From Arthrobacter sp. EpRS71 (lineage in GTDB: Bacteria; Actinomycetota; Actinomycetes; Actinomycetales; Micrococcaceae), in assembly GCF_001512285.1 (NCBI RefSeq), contig NZ_LNUV01000006.1, positions 1,407,273 to 1,471,272 on the forward strand: a stretch of DNA of 64,000 bases. Direction: 5' to 3'. Position 1 is the stretch's first letter. Each line of letters begins with the position of its first letter. Below are positions 41,336 through 50,348 of the stretch, piece after piece. Under the pieces are notes generated by a model. It saw nothing but the letters and a program-made list of their open reading frames with translations. It searched no databases and had not been told where the DNA came from. Made by a program: the position numbers and the translations under genes.

Positions 41336-42463
41336 ATGCGGACGAATGACATCCTGGTGAATGCACTAGGTGGGCTGGTGCGCGTCCGTTTTGACTATTC
41401 TGATCATGGATATGACCCTGATGTATTCAGAAGACTGACCAGTCCTTGGAGCGATGCAGTTGTTCCACGGGCCGGGGTTGGAATTTCCGCTGAAGAATCC
41501 GCAATTGACGTCTTGTGGCCCTTTCCGGACAGCAGCGGCCTTCCCGGATCCGTGGCTGAACTGTCCACCCACACTACGCTGGCTGCAATAGAGGCACAGC
41601 GTGGACGGCTGCTGATGCTTCACGCCGCCGGAGTTTCTCATCACGACGGGCAGGTACTGGTACTGATTGGGCCGTCCGGACGCGGGAAAACCACGCTGGC
41701 GCAGACCCTGGGCGCCGGGCTTGGCTATGTCACCGATGAAACGGTGGGTATCGATGCCAACGGCGCCATCCACCCGTACCGGAAGCCCCTCTCCGTTATT
41801 CGTGCAGGGGAGGCCTACAAGGAGCAAATTGCTCCCTCCGCGCTGGGACTGAGGAAACTCCCGGAGGGACCACTGCATTTGGGGGCCTTGGTGCTGGTAT
41901 CCCGCACAGAGAACCATCCCGGGGAGCCCCGGATAACTGCCGTGGGCCTGTGTGCTGCCCTTGCCGCTTTGGTCCCGGAGGTCAGTTATCTTCCTGACAT
42001 GGACCAGCCCTTGCAGACCCTGGCCAGGCATGTCGATCGCTGCGGCGCCATCAAGGAAGTCATTTACGGTGAGGCCTCAGACCTTGTGCCGTTGGTCGAG
42101 ACTTTGTTCAGCCGGGAAGAACCCGAAGCTTGGGAGCCTGTCCTGCCTCTGGAATCCGGTTCCGGCACCGAGTGCGCCTTGTCAGGTACGCGCTACGTTC
42201 CGGCACCCGTTCTCGATGCCGTGGAAGCCGCTGGCCAGACAGCGATCCTTGACGCCAGCCGGATGGTAACGGTCATTGATGGGGTGGCTCCCTTAGTGTG
42301 GCGGGGTCTGTGTTACGGCCTCGACTTCTCAGCGCTAACCAGTCAAGTGGAGGCCCGGTTCGGCGCTCCACCCCACCAAGAACTGGATCATGCCGTCGTG
42401 GAGGTTCTGGAAGCGCTGGCGGAAGCCGGCCTGGCGCGCCGCGTACCCGCTGCCCAGCATTGA
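41336..42463 (+). CDS. HPr-kinase-like ATPase fused to a PqqD-like domain
   Basis: 375 residues. Residues about 90-250 contain the P-loop GPSGRGKTT (112-120), a YVTDETVGID acidic motif, and RLLMLHAAGVSHHDGQVLVLIG before it, as in HprK-related kinases found in polysaccharide loci. The last 80 residues (RYVPAPVLDAVEAAGQTAIL, APLVWRGLCYGLDF, VVEVLEALAEAGLARR) resemble a PqqD/RRE-type peptide-binding domain. No HPr protein is encoded nearby, so the phosphate acceptor is unknown. Signal peptidase I begins 5 bases after its stop, so the two are cotranscribed. Confidence 0.78.
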   Translation: MRTNDILVNALGGLVRVRFDYSDHGYDPDVFRRLTSPWSDAVVPRAGVGISAEESAIDVLWPFPDSSGLPGSVAELSTHTTLAAIEAQRGRLLMLHAAGVSHHDGQVLVLIGPSGRGKTTLAQTLGAGLGYVTDETVGIDANGAIHPYRKPLSVIRAGEAYKEQIAPSALGLRKLPEGPLHLGALVLVSRTENHPGEPRITAVGLCAALAALVPEVSYLPDMDQPLQTLARHVDRCGAIKEVIYGEASDLVPLVETLFSREEPEAWEPVLPLESGSGTECALSGTRYVPAPVLDAVEAAGQTAILDASRMVTVIDGVAPLVWRGLCYGLDFSALTSQVEARFGAPPHQELDHAVVEVLEALAEAGLARRVPAAQH

Positions 42464-42468
42464 CGCCC

Positions 42469-43179
42469 ATGGCAACGAATGAGTCCGTACGGCGCCGGCG
42501 CCTCCTGCGATCGCCATGGGTCCACGCACTCATGGCCTTGGTTCTTGTTGCCTTGATCCAGGGTTTTCTGGTGAAGGTCTATCAGGTTCCCTCCGGTTCC
42601 ATGGAGCAGACGCTGAACGTTGGGGACCGTGTGCTGGTCAATCGCGTTGGATACGCTCTGGGAACACCCCAACACGGGGACGTGGTCGTGTTCCGCAAAC
42701 CAGCCACGTGGGGGAAGGCGCCGGAACGCGGCTTTTTCAGGACCGCCGTCGGATGGTTTGGCGAGGTGACCGGAATTGGACCCGGCAATACCGAATATCT
42801 GGTCAAACGGGTCATCGGGCTGCCCGGAGACACCGTGGAATGTTGTGGCATGAACGGGAAGGTTTCGGTTAACGGTGCGGCCTTGGACGAGCCTTACATC
42901 TTTCAGGATCTGCCGTTTACGGCCGGCTCACTTGATTGCACGACGGCGGTCAAGTCACCTCGCTGCTTCCTCCCGATGCACCTTGGCGCAGACGAGTACC
43001 TGTTCATGGGTGATCACAGATCCAATTCAGAGGACTCCGTGGCAGGGTGCCGGGTCCCTGCGGCCACAGCGGATTGCCTTAGAACGGTTTCGGCGTCGGA
43101 CTTAGTGGGGAAGGTTGACTGGTTTATCTATCCATTCAACAAGTGGGGGAGCAACGCAAACCTGTCCGGTGTGTCCTAG
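42469..43179 (+). CDS. lepB: Signal peptidase I
   Basis: 236 residues from MATNESVRRRRLL, directly after the HprK-like gene. One N-terminal membrane helix (HALMALVLVALIQGFLV), then catalytic Ser in VPSGSMEQTLNVGDRVLVNR, catalytic Lys in TEYLVKRVIGLPGDTV and the box E motif GDHRSNSEDS. An insert between the two catalytic boxes (TAVGWFGEVTGIGPGN) and several Cys in the outer domain (ECCGM, DCTTAVKSPRCF, GCRVP, DCLRTV) are more than usual. It cleaves signal peptides on the outside of the membrane and may process the cluster's own exported proteins. Confidence 0.93.
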   Translation: MATNESVRRRRLLRSPWVHALMALVLVALIQGFLVKVYQVPSGSMEQTLNVGDRVLVNRVGYALGTPQHGDVVVFRKPATWGKAPERGFFRTAVGWFGEVTGIGPGNTEYLVKRVIGLPGDTVECCGMNGKVSVNGAALDEPYIFQDLPFTAGSLDCTTAVKSPRCFLPMHLGADEYLFMGDHRSNSEDSVAGCRVPAATADCLRTVSASDLVGKVDWFIYPFNKWGSNANLSGVS

Positions 43180-44327
43180 GCCGGGTTTGGTTCCAGGACC
43201 TGTTGGGCTTTGGACACGGAACGGTATTTTGCGTAGAGCAGCAGCCCCGTCAGTGTTTCCACCACAGCGAGGCCCAGGAAAAGTACAGCAAGTGAGTCGC
43301 TGAGGGTCAGGAGCGCCACGCTGACGGCCAGGTACAGCAGGGATGAAGCAACCCGGATCCAGAAGACCTGTCCAACCAACCCGGCCCGGCGCAGGTAGGT
43401 GAAGGGCAGCGTGCTGGGGATGGTGATGAGTTTCCAGAGGCATGCCAGGGACAGCGCGCCCAGGGTGACCACGTTCCAGGCAGGTCCGAAGAGCGCGGTG
43501 AACACGCCCAAGGTTTGAAGGAGCAGAATCGCGGCGATGGCCAGGACGCTCAGGCCGGACATTCCCAGAACCAGATTCTTGGAATGGGCACCCAAGAGCC
43601 TGGTCCGCATGTACCCAAGAATGGGTTGGAGGGCTCCCAGGACTGTGATGGTCGCCTTGAGGGCCACAGCCTCGTCATTGCGCTGAAGCAGGTAAACCGT
43701 GGCCACAATCCCCAGCGGGACCAACGCCACCATGGTTGTCTCGAGGGTGATCCAGGCAGTAGGGGCCAGTCGCGGACGGCCGGAAGCCTTGTAGGGAGCC
43801 TTGACGGCACGGACCAGGATGGCCGCGATCATGGCCAGCCCCAGGACAGAGACCGCCCAGGGTGACTTCTGGCCAGCCAGCACCAGTGCACCGCCTGCAC
43901 CCAGTACCAGCGCGGAAGCAGTGAGCGCCTCCATCTTCCATCCAGCCGTGAAGGCTGCGTGCATCCGGCCTATTTGCAGCGCCAGCATTGCGCAGGGCAA
44001 TCCCACGGCCATGGCCGCGACAGAGCCGGGGAAGATGACCATCCCCAGAGTGCCTGCCACGCCCAAAGCCGTTGCCCATACGGGGATATAGGTCTTCTCC
44101 ATCAACGACGTATCGGCCATGCGTGGTTCCAGCAGACCAGCTGCCAGGACTCCGGCAATGAAGGAACCGATGCTGAGGAACAGTGCTATGTGGGCTTGGT
44201 CGTCGAGAGCGAAGAGGCGGGCAGCAACGCCCTGGACGGCGGCCGGCACAATGGCTGTCACAGCTCCAGAGGCAACCATGACGAGTGACTGAAAAGCACC
44301 ACGGCCGGTGGCGGTATCAGTGGTCAT
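43176..44327 (-). CDS. Polysaccharide flippase-like membrane protein (Wzx type)
   Basis: 383 residues with about ten to eleven membrane helices (for example VMVASGAVTAIVPAAVQGVAA, VLVLGAGGALVLAG, LVPLGIVATVYLLQRND, SGLSVLAIAAILLLQTLGV, LAVLFLGLAVVETLTGLLLY). The layout is that of MATE/Wzx-like polysaccharide exporters, though shorter than the usual 420-480 residues. In this locus it would flip lipid-linked repeat units. Its stop overlaps the end of the convergent signal peptidase gene by 4 bases, and its start overlaps the pyruvyl-transferase stop. The flippase role is inferred from fold and place. Confidence 0.7.
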   Translation of the reverse strand: MTTDTATGRGAFQSLVMVASGAVTAIVPAAVQGVAARLFALDDQAHIALFLSIGSFIAGVLAAGLLEPRMADTSLMEKTYIPVWATALGVAGTLGMVIFPGSVAAMAVGLPCAMLALQIGRMHAAFTAGWKMEALTASALVLGAGGALVLAGQKSPWAVSVLGLAMIAAILVRAVKAPYKASGRPRLAPTAWITLETTMVALVPLGIVATVYLLQRNDEAVALKATITVLGALQPILGYMRTRLLGAHSKNLVLGMSGLSVLAIAAILLLQTLGVFTALFGPAWNVVTLGALSLACLWKLITIPSTLPFTYLRRAGLVGQVFWIRVASSLLYLAVSVALLTLSDSLAVLFLGLAVVETLTGLLLYAKYRSVSKAQQVLEPNPA

Positions 44328-45382
44328 ACGCTCACAGTCCGGGCTGCGGACTTGAGGCTGTCGCTCAGGGACTCGAGGGTAGCGTGACTGTTTGCTACGG
44401 CCCGGTTGATCGCAGCGTCGTAGTCAGCGCGGGCATTCTCATCCTGCAGAAGCCGTGTGAGCTGGCTGCTCACGGCGTGCGGGTCGAAGGAAAATGCGTT
44501 GTGAACGAACTCCCGTAGCCCCAGATCCTCAAAGGCCGCAAAGCCTTTGCGCTCGTAGGACAGATGAATCACGTAGTGGCCTGCCTGGAGAGCCATGAGG
44601 GCTGCGTGGAGCCGCACGGCAACCACAACGCGTTTGGCCGTGGCGTTGTTGAGGAAATCGTGACGCCTAAGGATTTTCTGAGGGTGCAGGCTTTGCATGG
44701 GGGACAGGTCTTGGTTTCCACCCGTCTGGCTTTGCACGTAGCCGTCAAAGGAACCAATCAGTGACGCCAGCTCAGTGATGGGTTCAGGCAGGCCACCACG
44801 GAGATTGCGTACGGAGTACACCGGTGTGGCCTCTACGGGGTGGGTGGTACGCGATTGCACGCGCAGTACGGCCATGTCCGGAGATCTCTCCACAACAGAG
44901 GGCAACCCGAGTTCATCAACGGTGCGGTCATCCCTCGCCCAGACCTTGCTCAGCTTGCCCAGATGTTTCCGGAACCACGGGGCGCTTCGAAGCCGCAAAG
45001 GGCCAATGCTTTGCGGCAGGTAGACCACCTTTGACCCGTGACGGCTGGCGGCCCGCAGCTGAACGCCGTGGACAAGCAATGCTTTGGCGAGCTCCACGCA
45101 ATTGCCTCCGCGCAGGTAGCCTCCGCCAACCCCAACAACCAAGTCAAAGGTTTTCAGGTCCTTCAGGGTGCGGAGGTATTCGCGATTGTAGCCACGCAGC
45201 GTGGGCTTGCTGCCGCGCAGCGTTACTCCCGGAAGGTTGAAGCTGTCGGGATCCGAGGCCAAGACGGTGAGTTGGACATCCTCTGCAGGAAACGCCTCCG
45301 TGATGAGTTCGATCGCCTCAGTCACCAGCATGCCATCGCCAATATTGTTGGCACTGTACGCGTGCAGGATTAGTACTCTCAT
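44324..45382 (-). CDS. Polysaccharide pyruvyl transferase family protein
   Basis: 352 residues. Family motifs: LHAYSANNIGDGMLVTEAI near the N-terminus, VVGVGGGYLRGGN, VVYLPQSIGPL, WARDDRTVDEL, VAVRLHAALMALQAGHYVIHLSYERKG. These enzymes add a pyruvate ketal from phosphoenolpyruvate to a sugar of the repeat unit, giving the polymer a negative charge. The gene is joined to its neighbours by 4-base overlaps on both sides. Confidence 0.92.
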   Translation of the reverse strand: MRVLILHAYSANNIGDGMLVTEAIELITEAFPAEDVQLTVLASDPDSFNLPGVTLRGSKPTLRGYNREYLRTLKDLKTFDLVVGVGGGYLRGGNCVELAKALLVHGVQLRAASRHGSKVVYLPQSIGPLRLRSAPWFRKHLGKLSKVWARDDRTVDELGLPSVVERSPDMAVLRVQSRTTHPVEATPVYSVRNLRGGLPEPITELASLIGSFDGYVQSQTGGNQDLSPMQSLHPQKILRRHDFLNNATAKRVVVAVRLHAALMALQAGHYVIHLSYERKGFAAFEDLGLREFVHNAFSFDPHAVSSQLTRLLQDENARADYDAAINRAVANSHATLESLSDSLKSAARTVSV

Positions 45383-46422
45383 CGCTGAAGAACCCTTTCA
45401 TACACAGCGGTGTGCGCCTCCACGCTGCTGTTCCAACTAAAACGTTGTGCCCAGGCCGGCCCCGCTGCCCGGACGCTCTCCAATGCCACCGGATCGGTAA
45501 GTGCGCCGGCAATGCCCTGTGCCAGTGAGCCGGCGTCGGTCCCTTCGAAAATCAAGGAGGGTCCCGCAACCTCCTTGAGGGAACCCCTGTCTGAACAAAT
45601 AACCGGCGTGCCGGCAGCCAGAGCCTCGAGGACCGGGAAACCAAATCCTTCATACAGGCTGGGGAAGGCGAAAAGTTCAGCGTGCTGCATCAGGGCCACC
45701 CTTTCGTCGTCATCCACAAACCCAAGGTTCAGGACATCCGAGGCGTTGATTGCCGCCATTGACTCGTCGGCGTTCCAAGCAGGCTTGCCGGCTATCACCA
45801 GCTTGACACCGAGTTCCTTCAGAGGAGGCATGGAGAAAGCACGGACCAGTTCAATGATGTTCTTCCTCGGCTCAATATTGCCCAGGTAAAGCACAAAGGG
45901 AGTGGACAGCAAGTGCTGAAGCCGGTTGCTCAGGGGACGCTGCTTGGCGAAGTGCTCAGTATCAATACCGTGGGGAATGGTGGTGATGCGTGCGGGGTCC
46001 ACTCCAAACACGTGAGACACATCGTCAGCGCTGGAATCTGAAACGGTGATGACCGCATCAGTGGACTGGATGGCGCGTTGCACCCTTGTGCGCCAGATTT
46101 TCTCCTGACGCGGTGAGCGGGCGGTGGTGATCCAGCGGCTGGCCACGCCATGGACGGTCACCACGGAGGGTGCACGGGTGGGTAACAACGGACCTGTGTC
46201 CGCGCTGTAGTGAATCACGAAACCCGGCGATGGCGGCAACGTTAGTCCCTGCCACGTTTCACCCAAGGCCGTCAGCGCGGCACGTCGCGTGGAGGCGAGC
46301 TCAGTGATTTCCACACCGCGCACTTTAAGCCCTTTGGCAATTTCCCTCGCGTAAGTGGTGTTGCCGCCTACGTGCCGAGAAAGGATCCTGGAGGGGAATG
46401 CTACTCGCTGAAGCTGGTTCAC
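45379..46422 (-). CDS. Glycosyltransferase family 4 protein
   Basis: 347 residues, GT-B fold. The N-domain has RHVGGNTTYAREIAKGL and VVTVHGVASRW; the C-domain has LYLGNIEPRKNIIELVRAF, LVIAGKPAWN, LGFVDDDERVALMQHAELFAFPSLYEGFGFPVLEALAAGTPVI with the EX7E signature. A retaining sugar transfer onto the growing repeat unit is expected; donor and linkage are unknown. Overlaps both neighbours by 4 bases. Confidence 0.94.
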   Translation of the reverse strand: MNQLQRVAFPSRILSRHVGGNTTYAREIAKGLKVRGVEITELASTRRAALTALGETWQGLTLPPSPGFVIHYSADTGPLLPTRAPSVVTVHGVASRWITTARSPRQEKIWRTRVQRAIQSTDAVITVSDSSADDVSHVFGVDPARITTIPHGIDTEHFAKQRPLSNRLQHLLSTPFVLYLGNIEPRKNIIELVRAFSMPPLKELGVKLVIAGKPAWNADESMAAINASDVLNLGFVDDDERVALMQHAELFAFPSLYEGFGFPVLEALAAGTPVICSDRGSLKEVAGPSLIFEGTDAGSLAQGIAGALTDPVALESVRAAGPAWAQRFSWNSSVEAHTAVYERVLQR

Positions 46423-47480
46423 AGGTCGCTGCCTTTCAGGGCATAGAGGTCACGAAGCGCGGTCTGCAGGGTTTGGCTGTTCATCCGGTCAAGGAGTTCC
46501 TGATTGGCTGCCTGCGCCCGGGCATGTGCTTGAGGGTCGCGAAGAATCGTGCGGACAAGTTCAGCCACTCCGTCGGGATCCGGGGCCTGCATCAACCCGG
46601 ACCCTTCGAAAGCCGGAATGGCCCTTGCTGCCACCGGGATGCCTTGTGCTGCGGCGTCCAGGACGCTCAGGGGAAAACCTTCATAGGCTGCGCTGTGGAC
46701 GTAAACCGAACACGCAGCCAGCGCCGTCGCCACCTCGGCGGGCGGAAGCCACCCGGTGACCTCTATGCCGCCTTTTTCCAATTGCCCGCGCAGTGTGGGG
46801 TCTCCATCACCAATCCATTGAAAGCGCGCTCCGGGTATTTCACGGCGTACGGCGGAGGAGACAAGCTGGAAGAACGCAGGGTCCTTCTGCCGGCTGATGC
46901 GTCCCACCATGGTGATGACAGGGGATTCAACGTCCGCGGTGCTTGTTCCGGGGGTGTCCGTCCGGGGAATGCTTGGCAGATTGGGAATTCGAACGCAAGT
47001 GGCCTCAGGTTTGAGTTCACGGACAAGTCGCGTCTCGTGCGATGTCAGCGTTCCAAACTTCCACGTCCGGCGGGCCAGGAACTTTTCCACCCGCTGGTAC
47101 AACAACCGCTGTAATGCAGGCGTGTGGGGATCGTCATGCTTAAAGCAGTGCGGCTCGTAGACAACCGGTGAACCCAAGCGCTTGGCGCGCGTGTAGACCC
47201 CCGAAAAACTCGAATGGGCGTGAACCACGCTGGGGGAAACAATGCCCACCGTGGTTTTCACTGCAGCAATTCGCCCCAGCAGCCCTTGGCCAAGATCATG
47301 GTGGGTAATACCCAAGCCGTTCCAGACCGGTGCAGGACTGCCATTTATGAACGGTGAGAGAACAGCGTGGTGAAATTCCGGAGGGCTGTTCTCGATATAG
47401 CCGCGAACCGCTTTCGGCACCCCGCCGTCGATGCGGTCAACTACGTGAAGTATCTTCCCAGACGCACCTCGAATGACCAT
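46419..47480 (-). CDS. Glycosyltransferase family 4 protein
   Basis: 353 residues from the ATG with GGGGGAG upstream; it is the first gene of the four-gene minus-strand unit ending with the flippase. Motifs: KILHVVDRIDGGVPKAVRGYI, VVHAHSSFSGVYTRAKRLG, ITMVGRISRQKDP, FQWIGDGDPTLRG, VYVHSAAYEGFPLSVLDAAAQGIPVAA. A typical GT4 of the WcaL/EpsF sort. The 290-base gap to the divergent nucleotidyltransferase gene holds the promoters of both directions; I see no clear boxes in it. Confidence 0.93.
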   Translation of the reverse strand: MVIRGASGKILHVVDRIDGGVPKAVRGYIENSPPEFHHAVLSPFINGSPAPVWNGLGITHHDLGQGLLGRIAAVKTTVGIVSPSVVHAHSSFSGVYTRAKRLGSPVVYEPHCFKHDDPHTPALQRLLYQRVEKFLARRTWKFGTLTSHETRLVRELKPEATCVRIPNLPSIPRTDTPGTSTADVESPVITMVGRISRQKDPAFFQLVSSAVRREIPGARFQWIGDGDPTLRGQLEKGGIEVTGWLPPAEVATALAACSVYVHSAAYEGFPLSVLDAAAQGIPVAARAIPAFEGSGLMQAPDPDGVAELVRTILRDPQAHARAQAANQELLDRMNSQTLQTALRDLYALKGSDL

Positions 47481-47773
47481 CGTGCTCCCCCAAATAATTA
47501 GCAAGTGAGACGCAGTCCCGTGCCAACTGCGGCCCCCGCTGCATGCGAATACACGGAAGTTTTGGTTGGGGGAGCGTTGCGATTCAAGTCCAGGTTCAAG
47601 GGTACCGGATCCGCGCTATATTTCAGATTACTGCGAAGAGCCTACGGTCAGCCTGCTGTTCAATTCTGAGTTTCGAATTGCGGTAGATTTAACTGGTAAT
47701 TGCCGGCCCGCGTGCGTGGGAATCATCAGTTGATCCGCGCCCGTTGCCCAGGCGTCCAAGGGGAGGACCGCGA

Positions 47774-48883
47774 ATGACGAGGTGGGTAGCCATTGCCTAC
47801 GGGGCTTTGGACCTCCAGGGATGGCATGAAAACCACGCCGGCGTTGAGGTAATGCTGTTGGGCGCAGTGCCTTCGGAACCAATAGGGCTGATCGGTGCTC
47901 CGGCTTCTCTCTGGCGGCGATTGATGGCAGGTCCGGTGACAGATACTGTGCTGACTTCCGAAGAGCGGGTGCTGGTTCGGGAGTTTGCATCGGCGGGGAT
48001 TGCCTCAGATGACGAAGGACATCCGGCCCGGGTCAGGCGTCTGGAGAAGCCTTGGCTCAGTTCGCCCCTGCACGAAATGGTCTATGCCCTGGTGGCCAGT
48101 GTTGCCCGGGACATCCACGTTGGGGTGGTGGCCATCAAAGGGCCAACCCTCCACCGCCAAGGCCTGCGGGACAGGGAGCATTCCGGGGATGTGGATATCT
48201 GGGTGCACCCGGACCATGTGGAGGTTATCTGCAAGGCCCTTGAGCAGTGGGGCTGGAACGGCCAGGCTGATCAGTGGTCTGGGCTTTCCTTCAACCACTC
48301 CACGGCTTTGGAACCTGGAGAGTGGGGTTGCGAGATTGACGTCCACCGCCACATTCCTGGCTGCTCCGAGAGCGACGACGCTGTGTTCGCCTCACTCATG
48401 CGGAGCACTACCAGCACGTCATTTGCGGGCGTCACCGTACTGACACCGGACGTACCGGCCCATGCAGTCCTGCTTGCACTGCACGAATTGCGGCCGGAAG
48501 CCCGGCATGGGAAGCCGCCCGCCCAGCCGGAGGAGGTTGCTGAGAAGCTCAAGGTTGGTGGCCCGGACTCTTTCAACTTCGCCCGGGAGATCAAGGCATT
48601 GGCCGTGTTGGAACCCTCCCTCCGTCTGGCCTATCCGCACCGTTCGTTCGTGGTTGATCACAAGATTCCTTTGAACTGGAAATGGCGCGAAAGCAAGGGG
48701 TGGTGGCGTGCCTACTGGATGATCTTTACCTCACTTACGCCCAGCGATCGCCGGCTCTTTGTGCAGCGGGCGATCTGGCCGCAGCGGGAAGTTCTGGCAG
48801 CGTCGGATGCCCGGGCCGGGAGATCCGCCGTGGGGCTCGCCGGGGCGCGGCTGCGAAGATTGCGCAAACTCCTGCGGTGGTAA
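47774..48883 (+). CDS. NTP_transf_5-type nucleotidyltransferase family protein
   Basis: 369 residues from the ATG with GGGGAGG upstream. The nucleotidyltransferase core is VVAIKGPTLHRQGLRDREHS followed by GDVDIWV (SGDVD, residues 137-141), the G-S/D-x-D arrangement of the family, then CEIDVHRHIPG and HAVLLALHELRP. The first 80 residues (IGLIGAPASLWRRLMAGPV, VLVREFASAGIAS) resemble a PqqD-like domain. This family often occurs with HprK-like and PqqD-like genes in exopolysaccharide loci; its substrate is not known. It is followed by the polymerase gene after 76 bases. Confidence 0.8.
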   Translation: MTRWVAIAYGALDLQGWHENHAGVEVMLLGAVPSEPIGLIGAPASLWRRLMAGPVTDTVLTSEERVLVREFASAGIASDDEGHPARVRRLEKPWLSSPLHEMVYALVASVARDIHVGVVAIKGPTLHRQGLRDREHSGDVDIWVHPDHVEVICKALEQWGWNGQADQWSGLSFNHSTALEPGEWGCEIDVHRHIPGCSESDDAVFASLMRSTTSTSFAGVTVLTPDVPAHAVLLALHELRPEARHGKPPAQPEEVAEKLKVGGPDSFNFAREIKALAVLEPSLRLAYPHRSFVVDHKIPLNWKWRESKGWWRAYWMIFTSLTPSDRRLFVQRAIWPQREVLAASDARAGRSAVGLAGARLRRLRKLLRW

Positions 48884-48959
48884 TGGATTCCTGGAATCAT
48901 GCACGGCCGCAGGACAAAAGAAGCTTGGTAATGGGGGCACGCAAGTGAGGAACTTGAAT

Positions 48960-50348
48960 ATGGGGATCAGCAGCACCGGAGTGCTCGATTCAGTACCGGA
49001 CGTCACAGAAAAAGTTGCTGAGGAAACCTGGCCATCAATCGACGGCCGGGCGGCCAAGGCCTCCGTCCGGCAACTGGTTTTCACGGGTCCTTGGTTTCAG
49101 CGCTTCATGTTGTTAAGCGTCGTGTTCATGCCCTTCCAGTACGCGCTGACCCTCTCAGTGGGTTTCCCTCTCAAGATCAGCGAGATATTGGCGGTCCTGG
49201 GCATCGGAACTTATGTGCTTGGGCGGCGGTCCAAACCCCGTCGAATGGATGTTGCCGCGGGCGCCGCCCTCTTCCTGGCGGTGGCTACCGTTCTGTCGGC
49301 AATCGTCAATCTCACTCCAACCGAATCCGGGCTGAGGGCGGTTGGATATGAGCGCGGCTTCCAGACTGACCTGCTCCTGTATAGCGGTTACGCCTTCCTC
49401 GCCCTGTCTTTCTGGGCCGTTTTGCGTAGGGTTGAACGCCACAAGATTGTGCGCGCAACTGTGCTTTCCATATGGCTTTGCGGCGTCGCTGTTCTCCTTC
49501 AATGGGCCTCTTCCATCACCGGAAATACGTTCATTATCGGCCTTTTGGGGTTCCGCACTTTGGGAGTGGATGGGACCGTTGAGACATTGCGTTCCGGTCC
49601 TTTTCTGGAAGGCCAGCACTTGGGGTTCTTTGCAGGTGCGGCAATCCTTGTTGCTTTGTACAACCGGAGCTATCCCGCTGCTGTGATAGCCGCCCTCTGC
49701 ATCCTCTTTTCACAGTCAACCACTGCTTATGCCGGTATTGCTGCAGGTGTTGCACTCATTGTGGTTCTGAAGTTCTCCAAGGTGGTTGTACCTCTGATTG
49801 TTGCTGCATTGGTCGGGGTACTGGTGCTTCTTTTCTCCGACTCACTCAGAAATACACTCGGCAGGCAACTGGCCAAGATAGGCTTCACGGAATTCGCGCC
49901 CGACTATCAGTTTGCAACATCGTCCCTCAACCAGCGCGGCGTCAAGACGGAAATATCTTTCGACATGAGTAGGGACAACCCTCTTTTTGGGGTTGGTCCA
50001 GGGCGGTATGGTGCCTTTTTCGACCAGTACGTTAATGGTCGCCAACTGCCCTGGATCTACTCAACGGATCAAACCCGGCCGATTGCCGAGAATGCCTATG
50101 CGCATGTTGCAGCCGAGTTGGGCTACTGTGCCTTGATCGCCTTCTGCTTGCTGATTCTCTGTTTGATCTGGCGCAACCGGAGGACCTCGCCCGTCTTGGT
50201 GATGGTCGCCATTTTTGTGGCTCTTGGTGTGGCCACCCAATCGTCATGGACGTTTCTGCCCATCTGGTCGGTGTTTGGCCTGCTCGCCGCAGATGACAGG
50301 GAGAAGGAACCTGAACCAGGTTCTCCAGCGGCCCCCGCCCTTGGCTAG
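48960..50348 (+). CDS. O-antigen ligase/polymerase-like membrane protein (Wzy type)
   Basis: 462 residues from the ATG after GTGAGGAACTTGAAT. About eleven membrane helices; a large outer loop between residues about 290 and 370 contains TSSLNQRGVKTEISF and DNPLFGVGPGRYGAFFDQYVNG, the Wzy_C/O-antigen-ligase signature. The enzyme joins lipid-linked repeat units to a polymer, or ligates it. Both termini are polar and the C-terminus is Pro/Glu-rich. It converges with the glycosylphosphotransferase gene with a 4-base overlap. Confidence 0.85.
   Translation: MGISSTGVLDSVPDVTEKVAEETWPSIDGRAAKASVRQLVFTGPWFQRFMLLSVVFMPFQYALTLSVGFPLKISEILAVLGIGTYVLGRRSKPRRMDVAAGAALFLAVATVLSAIVNLTPTESGLRAVGYERGFQTDLLLYSGYAFLALSFWAVLRRVERHKIVRATVLSIWLCGVAVLLQWASSITGNTFIIGLLGFRTLGVDGTVETLRSGPFLEGQHLGFFAGAAILVALYNRSYPAAVIAALCILFSQSTTAYAGIAAGVALIVVLKFSKVVVPLIVAALVGVLVLLFSDSLRNTLGRQLAKIGFTEFAPDYQFATSSLNQRGVKTEISFDMSRDNPLFGVGPGRYGAFFDQYVNGRQLPWIYSTDQTRPIAENAYAHVAAELGYCALIAFCLLILCLIWRNRRTSPVLVMVAIFVALGVATQSSWTFLPIWSVFGLLAADDREKEPEPGSPAAPALG

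Noticed and set aside
47505..47640. Stretch with ggttcaag and similar words that might suggest a tRNA
   Set aside because: No acceptor stem, anticodon arm or correct spacing could be drawn; I found no tRNA in the window.
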